64,000 nt of DNA from Oceanisphaera arctica (GCF_002936955.1 NZ_MPZM01000001.1:1-64000), one strand, 5' to 3'. Positions 9,689 through 18,202 are shown, numbered from the stretch's first letter. Program-made: numbers and translations. Notes: generated from the sequence alone by a model not told the origin.

Positions 9689-10759
9689 ATGCAGAAAGAC
9701 ACACTGAATAATATCCATATCCGATCCGAAAAGGTGATGATCACCCCGGCGGAGCTGAAAGCCAAGTTGCCGATCTCCGGCCAGGCGCTGTCATACATCG
9801 GCCAGGCCCGGCAGACCATTTCCGATATTATTCAGCGCAAGGATCACCGCCTGCTGGTGATCTGCGGTCCTTGCTCCATTCACGATATCGACGCAGCCAA
9901 AGAGTACGCAACCCGCCTCAAAAAACTGCATGATGACTACAGTGACAGCCTTTATATCGTGATGCGCGTCTATTTCGAGAAGCCGCGCACTACCGTCGGT
10001 TGGAAAGGCTTTATCAACGATCCTCACCTGGACGGCACCTTCGACATCGAACAGGGTCTGCATAAGGCACGCGAGCTGTTGTGCTGGCTGGCCGAGCTGG
10101 AACTGCCGCTGGCGACCGAAGCACTGGATCCCATAAGCCCCCAGTATCTGGCCGAGCTGTTTTCCTGGTCGGCCATCGGCGCCCGCACCACCGAGTCTCA
10201 GACCCACAGAGAAATGGCCTCGGGTCTGTCGATGCCGGTGGGCTTCAAGAACGGTACCGACGGCAACTTGGGCACCGCCATCAATGCGTTGAAGGCGGCG
10301 GCCGAGTCCCATGCCTTCATGGGCATCAACCAGGAAGGGCAGGTGGCCTTGCTGGTGACTCAGGGCAACCCGGACGGCCATGTAATACTGCGTGGCGGCA
10401 AGCACCCCAACTACGACTCGGTCAATGTTTCTCTGGCCGAAAAGGCGATGACGTCCGCCGGTCTGGCACCCAGCCTGGTGGTGGATTGCAGTCACGGCAA
10501 CTCCAACAAGGATTACAGCCTGCAGCCGCTGGTCACCGAAAACGTGGTGCATCAGATCCAGGAAGGCAACAAGTCCATTCTCGGCATCATGCTGGAATCG
10601 CACCTGTTTGAAGGCAACCAGTCCAGCGAACAGCCGCGCAGCGACATGCGTTATGGGGTATCGATCACCGACGCCTGCATCGACTGGGACACTACCGCCG
10701 ACCTGCTGGCCCGTTGCCATCAGCAGCTGGCAACACCGTTAAAGAACCGGCTTGGCTGA
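9689..10759 (+). CDS. aroF: Tyrosine-type DAHP synthase AroF
   Basis: This enzyme condenses phosphoenolpyruvate with erythrose 4-phosphate to give DAHP, the first step of the shikimate pathway. At 356 residues it is a type I-alpha enzyme, with GPCSIHD near residue 60, KPRTTVGWKG, GARTTESQ and DCSHGNSNKD motifs present. The N-terminus MQKDTLNNIHI matches E. coli AroF closely. The ATG at 9689 is preceded by GAGG at eight bases; upstream in-frame starts lie in the promoter. It precedes tyrA as in E. coli, which argues for the tyrosine-sensitive isozyme. Confidence 0.95.
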   Translation: MQKDTLNNIHIRSEKVMITPAELKAKLPISGQALSYIGQARQTISDIIQRKDHRLLVICGPCSIHDIDAAKEYATRLKKLHDDYSDSLYIVMRVYFEKPRTTVGWKGFINDPHLDGTFDIEQGLHKARELLCWLAELELPLATEALDPISPQYLAELFSWSAIGARTTESQTHREMASGLSMPVGFKNGTDGNLGTAINALKAAAESHAFMGINQEGQVALLVTQGNPDGHVILRGGKHPNYDSVNVSLAEKAMTSAGLAPSLVVDCSHGNSNKDYSLQPLVTENVVHQIQEGNKSILGIMLESHLFEGNQSSEQPRSDMRYGVSITDACIDWDTTADLLARCHQQLATPLKNRLG

Positions 10760-10852
10760 GTGTCGCGCCTTCGTGATTGAGCCGAGTGATTGAATAGAGC
10801 CGCCTGACGCCTCGGGGTGACTGTCCCCGCCGGCGGTTCACAGGCATAATAG

Positions 10853-10883
10853 AGCACCGCGTCCGGGAAGGGCCGGTGCTTTT
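10853..10883 (+). terminator. Hairpin with short T run between aroF and tyrA
   Basis: AGCACCG (10853-10859) pairs with CGGTGCT (10874-10880), followed by TTTG. The T run is short, so it may only partly terminate, reducing rather than abolishing read-through into tyrA. Confidence 0.5.
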
Positions 10884-10900
10884 GTAATTGGGATGGGACC

Positions 10901-12031
10901 ATGGTAGATGAATTAGCTGTCCTGCGGGATCAGATAGACGAAGTTGACCAGCAGCTGGTTGAGCTGTTTGCCCGCCGCCTGAAACTGGTGGCGGGAGTAG
11001 GGGAAGTCAAGAGCCGCCAGGGGGTGCCTATTTATGCCCCCGACAGAGAGGCGGCCATGCTGGCCCGACGCCGGGCCGAAGCCGAGGCGCGTGGCGTACC
11101 GCCGGATCTGATTGAAGATGTGTTGCGCCGGGCCATGCGTGAGTCTTACGCCAGCGAAAAAGACACCGGCTTCAAGTGCATGAACCCCTCGCTTGGCAAG
11201 GCGGTGGTGATCGGTGGCGCCGGTCAGTTGGGCGGCCTGTTCGCTCATTTGCTGACCCTGTCCGGTTATTCGGTCGAGATCCTGGAAAAAGACGACTGGG
11301 CACGGGCCGACCAATTACTGACCGGTGCGGGTCTGGTAGTGGTGGCGGTGCCTATCGATCAGACGGTGGCGGTCATAGAGCGTCTGCCTCGCCTGGCCGA
11401 CGACTGCCTGCTGGTCGACCTGACCAGCATCAAGGCCGAGCCGCTGGCGGCCATGATGAAGGTGCACGCCGGTCCCGTGCTGGGGCTGCACCCCATGTTC
11501 GGGCCCGATGTGTCCAGTCTGGCCAAACAGGTGATCATCTACAGCGAAGGCCGCAGCGCCGAGCAGTATGAATGGCTGCTGGCCCAGATGCGCATCTGGG
11601 GTGCCCGCCTGCAGGCGGTGAGTGCCGAAGAGCATGACAAGGCCATGAGTTTGGTGCAGGCGCTGCGTCACTTTACCAGCTTTGCTTATGGCGCCCACCT
11701 CTGCGCCGAACAGGCAGATCTGGCGCAATTGCTGCGCCTGAGCTCTCCCATCTATCGGCTGGAGCTGGCCATGGTCGGTCGCCTGTTCGCCCAGGATCCT
11801 GTGCTTTACGCCGACATCATTTTGTCGTCACCCGGCAACCTGGAGATGATCCGTCGTTACCATCGCTGCTTCGGCGAGCTGCTGGAGCAGCTGGAGCAGG
11901 GCAAGCGTGACGCCTTCGTGCAACAGTTCTCTACCGTTAGCGAGTTTTTCGGCGACTATGCAGACACCTTCCTCAAGGAAAGCCGCAACTTGCTGGCCCA
12001 GGCCAACGACAGCCGTCATCATGCTGATTGA
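10901..12031 (+). CDS. tyrA: Chorismate mutase / prephenate dehydrogenase TyrA
   Basis: This bifunctional enzyme makes 4-hydroxyphenylpyruvate for tyrosine synthesis. Residues about 1-90 are an AroQ chorismate mutase ([25 protein letters not shown]). Residues about 98-376 are the NAD-dependent dehydrogenase, with the nucleotide-binding loop [14 protein letters not shown] and the HPMFGPDV segment. Length 376 matches E. coli TyrA (373). It follows aroF by 141 bp on the same strand and is probably co-regulated through the TyrR box. Confidence 0.96.
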   Translation: MVDELAVLRDQIDEVDQQLVELFARRLKLVAGVGEVKSRQGVPIYAPDREAAMLARRRAEAEARGVPPDLIEDVLRRAMRESYASEKDTGFKCMNPSLGKAVVIGGAGQLGGLFAHLLTLSGYSVEILEKDDWARADQLLTGAGLVVVAVPIDQTVAVIERLPRLADDCLLVDLTSIKAEPLAAMMKVHAGPVLGLHPMFGPDVSSLAKQVIIYSEGRSAEQYEWLLAQMRIWGARLQAVSAEEHDKAMSLVQALRHFTSFAYGAHLCAEQADLAQLLRLSSPIYRLELAMVGRLFAQDPVLYADIILSSPGNLEMIRRYHRCFGELLEQLEQGKRDAFVQQFSTVSEFFGDYADTFLKESRNLLAQANDSRHHAD

Positions 12032-12070
12032 AAAATGTGAGGGGTAAGGTGTAAGGGGGAAACGCCGAAG

Positions 12071-12225
12071 CGACACCCCCTCCCAGCCTCCCCCTGGCGA
12101 GACCCCGTAGCCATGCCTGTATCCCCGCTGCCAAGGGGGAGGGGCAACAAGCTCCCTCCCCTTAACTTCGAATTTTCAGAACGACGGCGATGTGCAACGC
12201 AAGGGGAGGGCTGGGGAGGGGTTAC
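12071..12225 (-). repeat. GC-rich two-module intergenic repeat, copy B
   Basis: This is the inverted counterpart of copy A at 8251-8410. Read on the minus strand it begins with module 2 (GTAACCCCTCCCC to AAGGGGAGGGAGC) and continues with module 1 (CTCCCCCTTGGCAGCGG to GCCAGGGGGAGGCTGGG). Copy A has module 1 first. It occupies the gap between the converging tyrA and pheA genes. Confidence 0.75.
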
Positions 12226-12249
12226 TGCAGGTACCCCTCCTCACGCTCC

Positions 12250-14130
12250 TTAATCCTGATACAGCCGCTGGGCCAGTTGTTGCAGCGGGGCTATATCATC
12301 CACGTCGTTCAGGGTAATGCAGAACCCCTGAATGCCCGCTCCCTTCAAGGCATGGCCCAGTTCGGGTAGCAGGCCGTCCTGACCCTGCAGCTGGCTGAGC
12401 AGGGGCAGGCGGCTTTGTTGTTGCAGACGCAGTAACTCGGGCAGGGAGCGGCTCCGGGTGTCGAGTAGCGCCAGCTGCTGGTTGCCTTCGGTCAGTATCT
12501 GCTCGGCCTCGGCCAGGGTTTGCTCCAGATTGTCTGCCAGCGGCAGCAATACCGGGCGGGTGCTGCGACCGGCGGCGTTCAGCAGCTCGTCGCGTCGTCC
12601 CTCTATGGGTTGCAGCAGCAGCAGGTCGAGCGACTCCGCCGCTTGGCTCAGTTGTTCCGGGGTGTGGACCAGAGTCATGGAGGCCAGATCGAACTGGGCG
12701 GCAATTTCACGCAACTGCTGCAGGCGCTGTTGTTCCTGCTGGCTGTCGCCCTGTCCGAAACAGGGGGCCGCCAGCACCTGACCGCCGTGTTCTTTCAGAC
12801 GGCGCGCCGCTTCCTGCAAGGCGGAGCGCTCGGGCCAGGTCGCCAGTGTGGCCGCCAGCAACGGCTCTTGACGACTCATGTAAAAGCGGCCGATCTGCAG
12901 TGGCATGCCGGCGTTCTTGGCGGCCTGCTTGTGGGGCGGCGGTGTCAAGGTGCCGCCGTTACCATGGCTCAGCGCTCGGGACGGAATACGGGTTGGCGCC
13001 ACCTCGGCACTGGGATAACAGCCCAGAATCTTGATGAAGCGGACTATGTCTTTCAGCTCTTTCAGCGCCGCCTGCATCTCGTCGCTGTTGACGTTAGCCG
13101 CCACATCCACATAGAACATTTCTTCCCAGGGATTGCCGATAATGGGACGGGACTCGAGCTTGGTCATGGTGATGTGATGACTGCGCAGCACCAGCAGGGT
13201 TTCCACCAGGGCACCGCTTTGCTGGCCGGTCGACATGATGAAGCTGGTTTTGGCAGGGATCTGCGCCGCCACTTCCACCGGCTTGCGCGCCACCACGATA
13301 AAGCGGGTCATGTTCTGCTTCTGGTTGGCCAGGCCGCGCACCAGCGGCTTGAGACCGTGCAGCTCACCGCCGTCGGCGCTGCCCATGGCGCCGATATCCG
13401 CGCGCTTCAGGTTGGAGACCAGTTCCATGGCGTTGGAGGAGGCGGCACAGAATTCGACTTTGACGCCCGGCAGCGTCTTCAGATACTGGGAACACTGCTG
13501 ATACACCTGGGGATGGGTGTAAAGGGTTTTCAGCTTACTGACGTCGGTGTCTACCGCCACCAGCAGGCAGTGTTCTATCGGCTGGGTCAGTTCGCCGACG
13601 ATGGACAGGCTGGTGTGCTGCATCAGATCGAACACGTCGTTGATGGCGCCCGAGCTGGTGTTTTCGATGGGCAGAATACCGTATTGCGCCTGACCGGACT
13701 CGACGGTATCGAAGATCTGCTGAAAGGTTTCGCAGTTATGCTCGACCATGGTGGCCTGAAAGCGGGACAGATACTTGCGGGCGGCCATGTTGGAGTAGGA
13801 GCCCCGCAGACCGAGAAAGGCAACGCTGATGGCCGGCACTTCATCCTGGGGGTTGAGCAAGTCCTGCAGCAGCGCCTGTTGCGACAGCACCGAGTCTTCT
13901 ATAATGGTGTGATAGAGCTGGGTGACGTAATGGGCGTCCAGACCGAGCTGGCGCCCCTGGTTGATCAGCGCCACCAGCAGTGCCTGCTCCCGTACCTGAT
14001 CCCGAATCGGCCTCGGGTTTTCCAGCTTGCTACGGGCCACTTCCAGACTCAGGCCTTTGCGTTTGGCCAGCAGGGTCAGCAGTTCCTTGTCGAGGCGGCT
14101 GATGTGGGTTCTGATCTCATCCAGATTCAT
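12250..14130 (-). CDS. pheA: Chorismate mutase / prephenate dehydratase PheA with C-terminal DAHP-synthase-like extension
   Basis: PheA converts chorismate to phenylpyruvate. The 626-residue protein has an AroQ chorismate mutase (about 1-90), a prephenate dehydratase domain (about 102-283, with NMTRFIVV) and an ACT domain with GALVE and ESRP phenylalanine-binding motifs (about 296-372). E. coli PheA ends there at 386. Here a linker leads to about 215 further residues (411-626) that align by eye with type I-beta DAHP synthase: RPVLL, AEQILTEGN and GAGIQGF stretches occur in order. The catalytic motifs are lost (AGPCS, GARN, KRG, CERG, DPSH). The start at 14130 has an AAGGGA site; longer starts do not. 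Confidence 0.93.
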   Translation of the reverse strand: MNLDEIRTHISRLDKELLTLLAKRKGLSLEVARSKLENPRPIRDQVREQALLVALINQGRQLGLDAHYVTQLYHTIIEDSVLSQQALLQDLLNPQDEVPAISVAFLGLRGSYSNMAARKYLSRFQATMVEHNCETFQQIFDTVESGQAQYGILPIENTSSGAINDVFDLMQHTSLSIVGELTQPIEHCLLVAVDTDVSKLKTLYTHPQVYQQCSQYLKTLPGVKVEFCAASSNAMELVSNLKRADIGAMGSADGGELHGLKPLVRGLANQKQNMTRFIVVARKPVEVAAQIPAKTSFIMSTGQQSGALVETLLVLRSHHITMTKLESRPIIGNPWEEMFYVDVAANVNSDEMQAALKELKDIVRFIKILGCYPSAEVAPTRIPSRALSHGNGGTLTPPPHKQAAKNAGMPLQIGRFYMSRQEPLLAATLATWPERSALQEAARRLKEHGGQVLAAPCFGQGDSQQEQQRLQQLREIAAQFDLASMTLVHTPEQLSQAAESLDLLLLQPIEGRRDELLNAAGRSTRPVLLPLADNLEQTLAEAEQILTEGNQQLALLDTRSRSLPELLRLQQQSRLPLLSQLQGQDGLLPELGHALKGAGIQGFCITLNDVDDIAPLQQLAQRLYQD

Positions 14131-14169
14131 GAATTTGGTTTCCCTTATACCTAAAAAAAGTGTCACCTA

Positions 14170-14365
14170 GGGTCTGTTGACCTTTCGCGGTTAAATTTTG
14201 TTCGAGTTAAACGCGTTTAGCCGAACCCGCAGGGCAGTGCTTGTGGGGTCTTGCTACTGCGTTATCGCTTTTTATGTAGAGTGACTACATTGATTGCATA
14301 AGCGCTGCCTTGTATCAAGACCCCACAAACTGCTGCAAAAATCATCTCGAAAGGTCAACAGACCC
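14170..14365. mobile_element. MITE-like element in the pheA leader
   Basis: Perfect 18-bp terminal inverted repeats (GGGTCTGTTGACCTTTCG at 14170-14187 and its complement at 14348-14365) enclose a 196-bp element. The repeats are flanked by TA on both sides (14168-14169 and 14366-14367), as expected for a TA target duplication. An internal imperfect inverted repeat (GTGGGGTCTTG / CAAGACCCCAC) is present and there is no transposase. It separates the pheA attenuator from the pheA start codon. Confidence 0.85.
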
Positions 14366-14368
14366 TAT

Positions 14369-14393
14369 AAAAAAGCCTCCCGGTGGGAGGCTT
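14369..14393 (-). terminator. pheA attenuator terminator
   Basis: On the minus strand GCCTCCC-ACC-GGGAGGC is followed by TTTTTT. It lies about 50 bases after the pheL stop codon and upstream of pheA, the expected place for a transcription attenuator. Confidence 0.85.
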
Positions 14394-14441
14394 GTCTGTT
14401 CGTCTTTCGCTTATCTCTTACCAGACCAGATGCCGCCCCGT

Positions 14442-14501
14442 TTATGATCTAAACAAGCAGGATGCGAAAAAGAAGCGAAAGAAAAACAGGGAAACAGACA
14501 T
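14442..14501 (-). CDS. pheL: phe operon leader peptide PheL
   Basis: This is a 19-codon frame, MSVSLFFFRFFFASCLFRS, with seven phenylalanines, six of them in two runs of three. It lies between raiA and pheA and is followed by an intrinsic terminator (14369-14393). This matches the phenylalanine attenuation leader of enteric bacteria: ribosome stalling at Phe codons when charged tRNA-Phe is scarce would favour read-through. A longer overlapping frame in the same region has no matching logic. The ribosome-binding site is modest (GAGAA). Confidence 0.85.
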   Translation of the reverse strand: MSVSLFFFRFFFASCLFRS

Positions 14502-14611
14502 GGCAGTTCTCAAAGTTGGTTAATACCCTCTTAGAAATACTGAAAAGCGGCGGCGAGGGCAAGCCTTTTCCCGGGATTTTTGGTAAACAGGCTGTATTGG
14601 CAGGCAAAAAG

Positions 14612-14640
14612 CGGAAAATGGCTGTTATTGCCATTTTCCG
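14612..14640 (-). terminator. Intrinsic terminator of raiA
   Basis: This is a perfect 11-bp stem (CGGAAAATGGC / GCCATTTTCCG) with a 7-base loop. On the minus strand it is followed by CTTTTTG. It lies about 65 bases past the raiA stop codon. Confidence 0.8.
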
Positions 14641-14705
14641 GCCGGCGTTCCGTGTCGAAACCGGCGTTGACTTCGGGAGCCATGGTCTGGCCCCCGGGAG
14701 GAAGG

Positions 14706-15050
14706 TTATTCCGCTTCTTCGCTTTCGCTTTCACTTTCGGTGATCGGCTGACCGGCATGGGCTCGTTGGGCCAGCGGCTTGTCGGCATAACGGTTCAGCT
14801 GGCGCTCCAGCCGTTGCCCCAGTTCCTTGATGGCGGCGTACAGGTTTTCATCTTCAGCTTGAGCGAAAAGGGTATCGTTAGGAACACCTGCAGTCGCTTC
14901 CACCAGGTAATTTTGTCCCTCTTTCTGAATGATCACATGGGGGCTGATCAGCGCAACCTGGCGCCGGCTCAGCTTCTCGAAGCGACTTTCAATCCGTTCA
15001 CGAATAGCGGGAGAGATGTCGATAACGTTGCTGGTAATGGTAATGGACAT
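14706..15050 (-). CDS. raiA: Ribosome-associated inhibitor RaiA (YfiA)
   Basis: RaiA binds the small ribosomal subunit in stationary phase or cold and blocks translation initiation. The 114-residue protein starts MSITITSNVIDISPAIRERI and has the HPF/RaiA beta-alpha-beta fold pattern, including the DENLYAAI helix and RLERQLNRY. An acidic Ser/Glu tail (ESESESEEAE) follows. The start at 15050 has a strong AGGGGGT site; the in-frame extension upstream does not. The raiA-pheL-pheA order is that of E. coli. Confidence 0.93.
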   Translation of the reverse strand: MSITITSNVIDISPAIRERIESRFEKLSRRQVALISPHVIIQKEGQNYLVEATAGVPNDTLFAQAEDENLYAAIKELGQRLERQLNRYADKPLAQRAHAGQPITESESESEEAE

Positions 15051-15480
15051 ATAGACCCCCTGAGGTGTTTCTTTGTTTGTGTACCGCTTCAGATTACCCT
15101 GACAGTAGTTTAATTTCGTGATCTTGATCAACATTTTCTGGCCTATCTTTCTCTGCGGCCAAAATCTGTGATCGGGTCGCCGCTACCACCAAAAAGCCCT
15201 TGTCAGGGATGGGTGAAACGGGCCAGACTCGATCGGATAAGTTGTTCCGTTCTCTCCTCTACTCTGGTTACAGACGGTCTCGATTCTCGCCCAACCATAT
15301 GCACTTCAACTCTCGTTCAATGCTGGCGCAACGTGCCCACTGCATGTGCCGCTACGTCCCGTATTGTCTCGTCCAATCAGGCCTTGCCTGACGCAAAAAG
15401 AGAATTTATCGCCCCCCATTGGCAGTGTTGTCACTATTCCTTAGGATAGCTCTCTATATCGTCATCTGAGGGAGTGCGCC
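15051..15480. other. Divergent intergenic region raiA / slt
   Basis: This 430-base stretch holds the 5' regions of raiA (minus) and slt (plus). I see no gene, repeat or convincing structured RNA in it. Short open frames on the plus strand (15168-15449) are low in quality and have no recognisable products. Confidence 0.5.
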
Positions 15481-17388
15481 GTGAGAGGCTGGTTGGGAGT
15501 GGGACTGCTGCTGTTAAGCCTGGGTGTGAGCGTTCAGGCCTCGCCACTGCGTGAGCAGTATCGACAGGCCGAGCAGGCGCTGAAAAAAAATGACCTGGCA
15601 CTTTATGAGCGGCTGCGCCAGGGGCTGGATGCTTATCCGTTGACAGTTTATCTGGATTTTCAATATCTTGACGATCGGATGCAGCACCTGACCACGGCAC
15701 AGGTTATCCGGTTCATGACCCGTTATTCAGACTCCCTGCTGGCAGACCGGCTAGAGCGCCGTTATCTGTTCCGGCTGGCGCGGGAACAGCGCTGGCAGGA
15801 ATTTCTGGCACTCTATCCCGCCTTGCCCAACAGCGTTGAATTGCAATGCGCTCACTACAGAGCCAGGTGGGCAACAGGAGGCAGGGCCACGGCCATTGCC
15901 GGTGCCGAGCGGCTGTGGCTGCACGGCTACTCCCGCCCCGATATCTGTAACCCCCTGTTTGACGCCTGGAGCAGCATCGGCGGGCGTAACGATGAACACA
16001 TCTGGCAGCGGATGCTGCTGGCATTCGAACATCGTCAGGATGGGTTGCTCGCCCACCTTGGTCGCCAGTTGAGTTCGTCCGCCAGACCGGCAGGAGACTT
16101 CCTGCTGTCTCTCGACAAGGATCCCGAATTGCTGGCCGGCTCCAACTTGCTGGTTGCCGGTTCTGAGCGCCATAAGGCGGCGCTTGCCCAGGCCCTGTCT
16201 CGCCTCGCGGATACCAAACCCGAGCTGGTGATGAGCCTTTATCCCAAATATCAGCGTCAGTCAGGCTTGAGCCAGCCGCTGGTTGCCGGCATAGAGCGGC
16301 AACTGGCCCGGCGCTTGATGTTCAATCGTACCCAGGATTATCGCGGCTGGCTCGACAGCCGCCTGCCGGTGGTGGGCGATGCGGACTTGTTCGAGCTACG
16401 GTCCCGCCTGGCCATCTGGGAGCAGGACTGGCGCACTTTGCCCGGCTGGATTGACCGGCTGCCGGTGGCGGCGCAACAGGACAGCCGCTGGCAATACTGG
16501 CGGGGTAGGGCATTGAAGGCCCAGAACCGCCATGCCGAGGGCGACAAGGCCTGGCAGCAGGCGGCGCAGAACCGGGACTACTACGGCTTTTTGGCCGCGC
16601 AACAGGGCCGACACAATTTTTCACTGCAAAAGAAACCCCTGGTTTCGGCGCCGCCTTTGAGCCAGGCCCGACTGCAATGGCCGGCGCTGTCGCGAGTGGA
16701 AGAGTGGCTGGCGCTGGGAGACAAGACAGCGGCACGTACCGAGTGGTATCACCTGCTGGGCCGAGTAAATGAAGCCGATGGGCTGGCGCTGGGCAGTCTG
16801 GCCCTGAGCCGGGGCTGGTACGATAAATCCATCGTGGCCAGCATTCAGGTGCGCGCCTGGGATCATCTGGACTTGCGTTTTCCGGTGGTCTATCGGGAAC
16901 TATTCCAGCGGCAGGCCCGGAAGCTGGGGGTGGATGAAGCCACGCTGTTTGCCATCGCCCGCCAGGAAAGCGCCTTTTATGAACAGGCGCGTTCGCCGGT
17001 CGGCGCCGGTGGCCTGATGCAGCTAATGCCGGCCACCGCCAGAGAAACCGCGCGCAAGCATGGTATCAGTGGCTATCAGGATCCGTCCGATGTCTATCGC
17101 CCCGAGGTGAACGTGCAACTGGGCTCCAGTTACTTCAAGGAGCTGCTGGGGCGCTATGACAACAACCGGGTCCCGGCCATTGCCGCCTATAATGCGGGCC
17201 CCTCCCGGATTAATCGCTGGCTGAAAGAAAGTGGCAGCCGGCCGATGGATGTATGGGTAGAAAACATTCCCTATCGGGAGACCCGGGGCTATGTACAGAA
17301 CGTGCTGGCATTTTCGGTGATTTATCAGGATATGCTGGGGCAGAAAAAAACCTTTCTCAAACCGGCGGAGCTGAATGATGTCTACTGA
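15481..17388 (+). CDS. slt: Soluble lytic murein transglycosylase Slt
   Basis: This periplasmic enzyme cleaves the MurNAc-GlcNAc bond to give 1,6-anhydro-muropeptides. The 635-residue protein starts at GTG with a GAGGG site and has a signal peptide ending near VQA-SPLR. A long alpha-helical superhelix (U and L domains) precedes the catalytic SLT domain, with ARQESAFY (catalytic Glu496), GAGGLMQLMPATAR and AAYNAGPSRI. It overlaps the next gene by 14 bases. E. coli Slt70 is of similar length. Confidence 0.96.
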   Translation: MRGWLGVGLLLLSLGVSVQASPLREQYRQAEQALKKNDLALYERLRQGLDAYPLTVYLDFQYLDDRMQHLTTAQVIRFMTRYSDSLLADRLERRYLFRLAREQRWQEFLALYPALPNSVELQCAHYRARWATGGRATAIAGAERLWLHGYSRPDICNPLFDAWSSIGGRNDEHIWQRMLLAFEHRQDGLLAHLGRQLSSSARPAGDFLLSLDKDPELLAGSNLLVAGSERHKAALAQALSRLADTKPELVMSLYPKYQRQSGLSQPLVAGIERQLARRLMFNRTQDYRGWLDSRLPVVGDADLFELRSRLAIWEQDWRTLPGWIDRLPVAAQQDSRWQYWRGRALKAQNRHAEGDKAWQQAAQNRDYYGFLAAQQGRHNFSLQKKPLVSAPPLSQARLQWPALSRVEEWLALGDKTAARTEWYHLLGRVNEADGLALGSLALSRGWYDKSIVASIQVRAWDHLDLRFPVVYRELFQRQARKLGVDEATLFAIARQESAFYEQARSPVGAGGLMQLMPATARETARKHGISGYQDPSDVYRPEVNVQLGSSYFKELLGRYDNNRVPAIAAYNAGPSRINRWLKESGSRPMDVWVENIPYRETRGYVQNVLAFSVIYQDMLGQKKTFLKPAELNDVY

Positions 17389-18202
17389 GCCGAGAGTTGC
17401 ACCAAGAGTTGCCGTCATAGGGTTGGGCTGGCTGGGTGAGCCGCTGGCGAAGGCACTGCAAGCCCTGGGCTGGCGGGTAGCCGGTACCACCACGACCGAG
17501 GCCAAGGCCGAACGCCTGCGCTCAGAGGGCATCAATGCGCTGGTGTGGGACATCAACGAGCCACTGCCGTCGGCCTGGCCCGTTGGGCTGGCGGCAGACA
17601 CCCTGGTGCTGTGCGTGCCGCCGGGCAAGGTAGATGATTATGCGGAGACCCTGGAGCGGGTGGCGGCGCTTGCCGCCAAAGCGGGGGTGTCGCGGCTGCT
17701 GTTTACCAGCGCTACCTCTGTCTATGGAGGACTCGGCAGCAAGACCGAGGCAGATGCCGGGCCGGACTCGGCCCGAGGCGAGCGCATGCTGTCGGCAGAG
17801 CAGGCGGTACGCCACAGTGGCATCCCGCTGGTGCTGTGCTTGCGGCTGTCCGGCCTGGTCGGCGGCAACAGGGAGCCGGGGCGCTTTCTGGCCGGTCGCA
17901 GCTTCGAGGGCGGTAACGAGCCGGTGAATCTGGTGGCTCAGGAAGACCTGCTGCGTTTTATTCCCGCTATTATGGCCCGTCACGACTGGCCGGAAGTGCT
18001 CAATGCCAGCGCGCCGCACCACCCCAGCCGGCGTGAGTTTTATACCCGGGCGGCCCAGCTGCGCGACCTGCCCCCGCCGCAATTCGACGGCGGCGGCGAG
18101 GGCAAGCGCATCGACGGCAGCGCCCTCAGTCGCTGGCTGAATCTCGACTACCGGGTAACGGACTGGTTTGCGTGGCTGGCAGCGCGTAAGGCGCAGGACT
18201 GA
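17375..18202 (+). CDS. NAD(P)-binding SDR/epimerase-type oxidoreductase (YeeZ-like)
   Basis: The 275-residue protein has an N-terminal Rossmann fold (VAVIGLGWLGEPLAKAL, about residues 11-27) and the LLFTSATSVYGG segment of extended SDR proteins. It resembles the YeeZ group, whose substrate is unknown. Two adjacent ATG codons at 17375 and 17378 are possible starts. It is translationally coupled to slt (14-base overlap) and its 3' end overlaps the opposite-strand yjjX gene by 77 bases. Confidence 0.85.
   Translation: MMSTEPRVAPRVAVIGLGWLGEPLAKALQALGWRVAGTTTTEAKAERLRSEGINALVWDINEPLPSAWPVGLAADTLVLCVPPGKVDDYAETLERVAALAAKAGVSRLLFTSATSVYGGLGSKTEADAGPDSARGERMLSAEQAVRHSGIPLVLCLRLSGLVGGNREPGRFLAGRSFEGGNEPVNLVAQEDLLRFIPAIMARHDWPEVLNASAPHHPSRREFYTRAAQLRDLPPPQFDGGGEGKRIDGSALSRWLNLDYRVTDWFAWLAARKAQD

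Noticed and set aside
9445-9819. 5' extension of the small minus-strand gene to 222 codons
   Set aside because: It would cover the aroF promoter and start, while a strong ribosome-binding site supports the shorter 97-residue form.
12520-14154. 544-codon open frame on the strand opposite pheA
   Set aside because: It mirrors pheA codons, as often seen in GC-rich DNA. It has no recognisable domain and an implausible His/Gln/Gly-rich composition.
14449-14634. 61-codon minus-strand frame overlapping pheL
   Set aside because: Lies in another frame through the raiA terminator; the 19-codon Phe-rich leader explains the region better.
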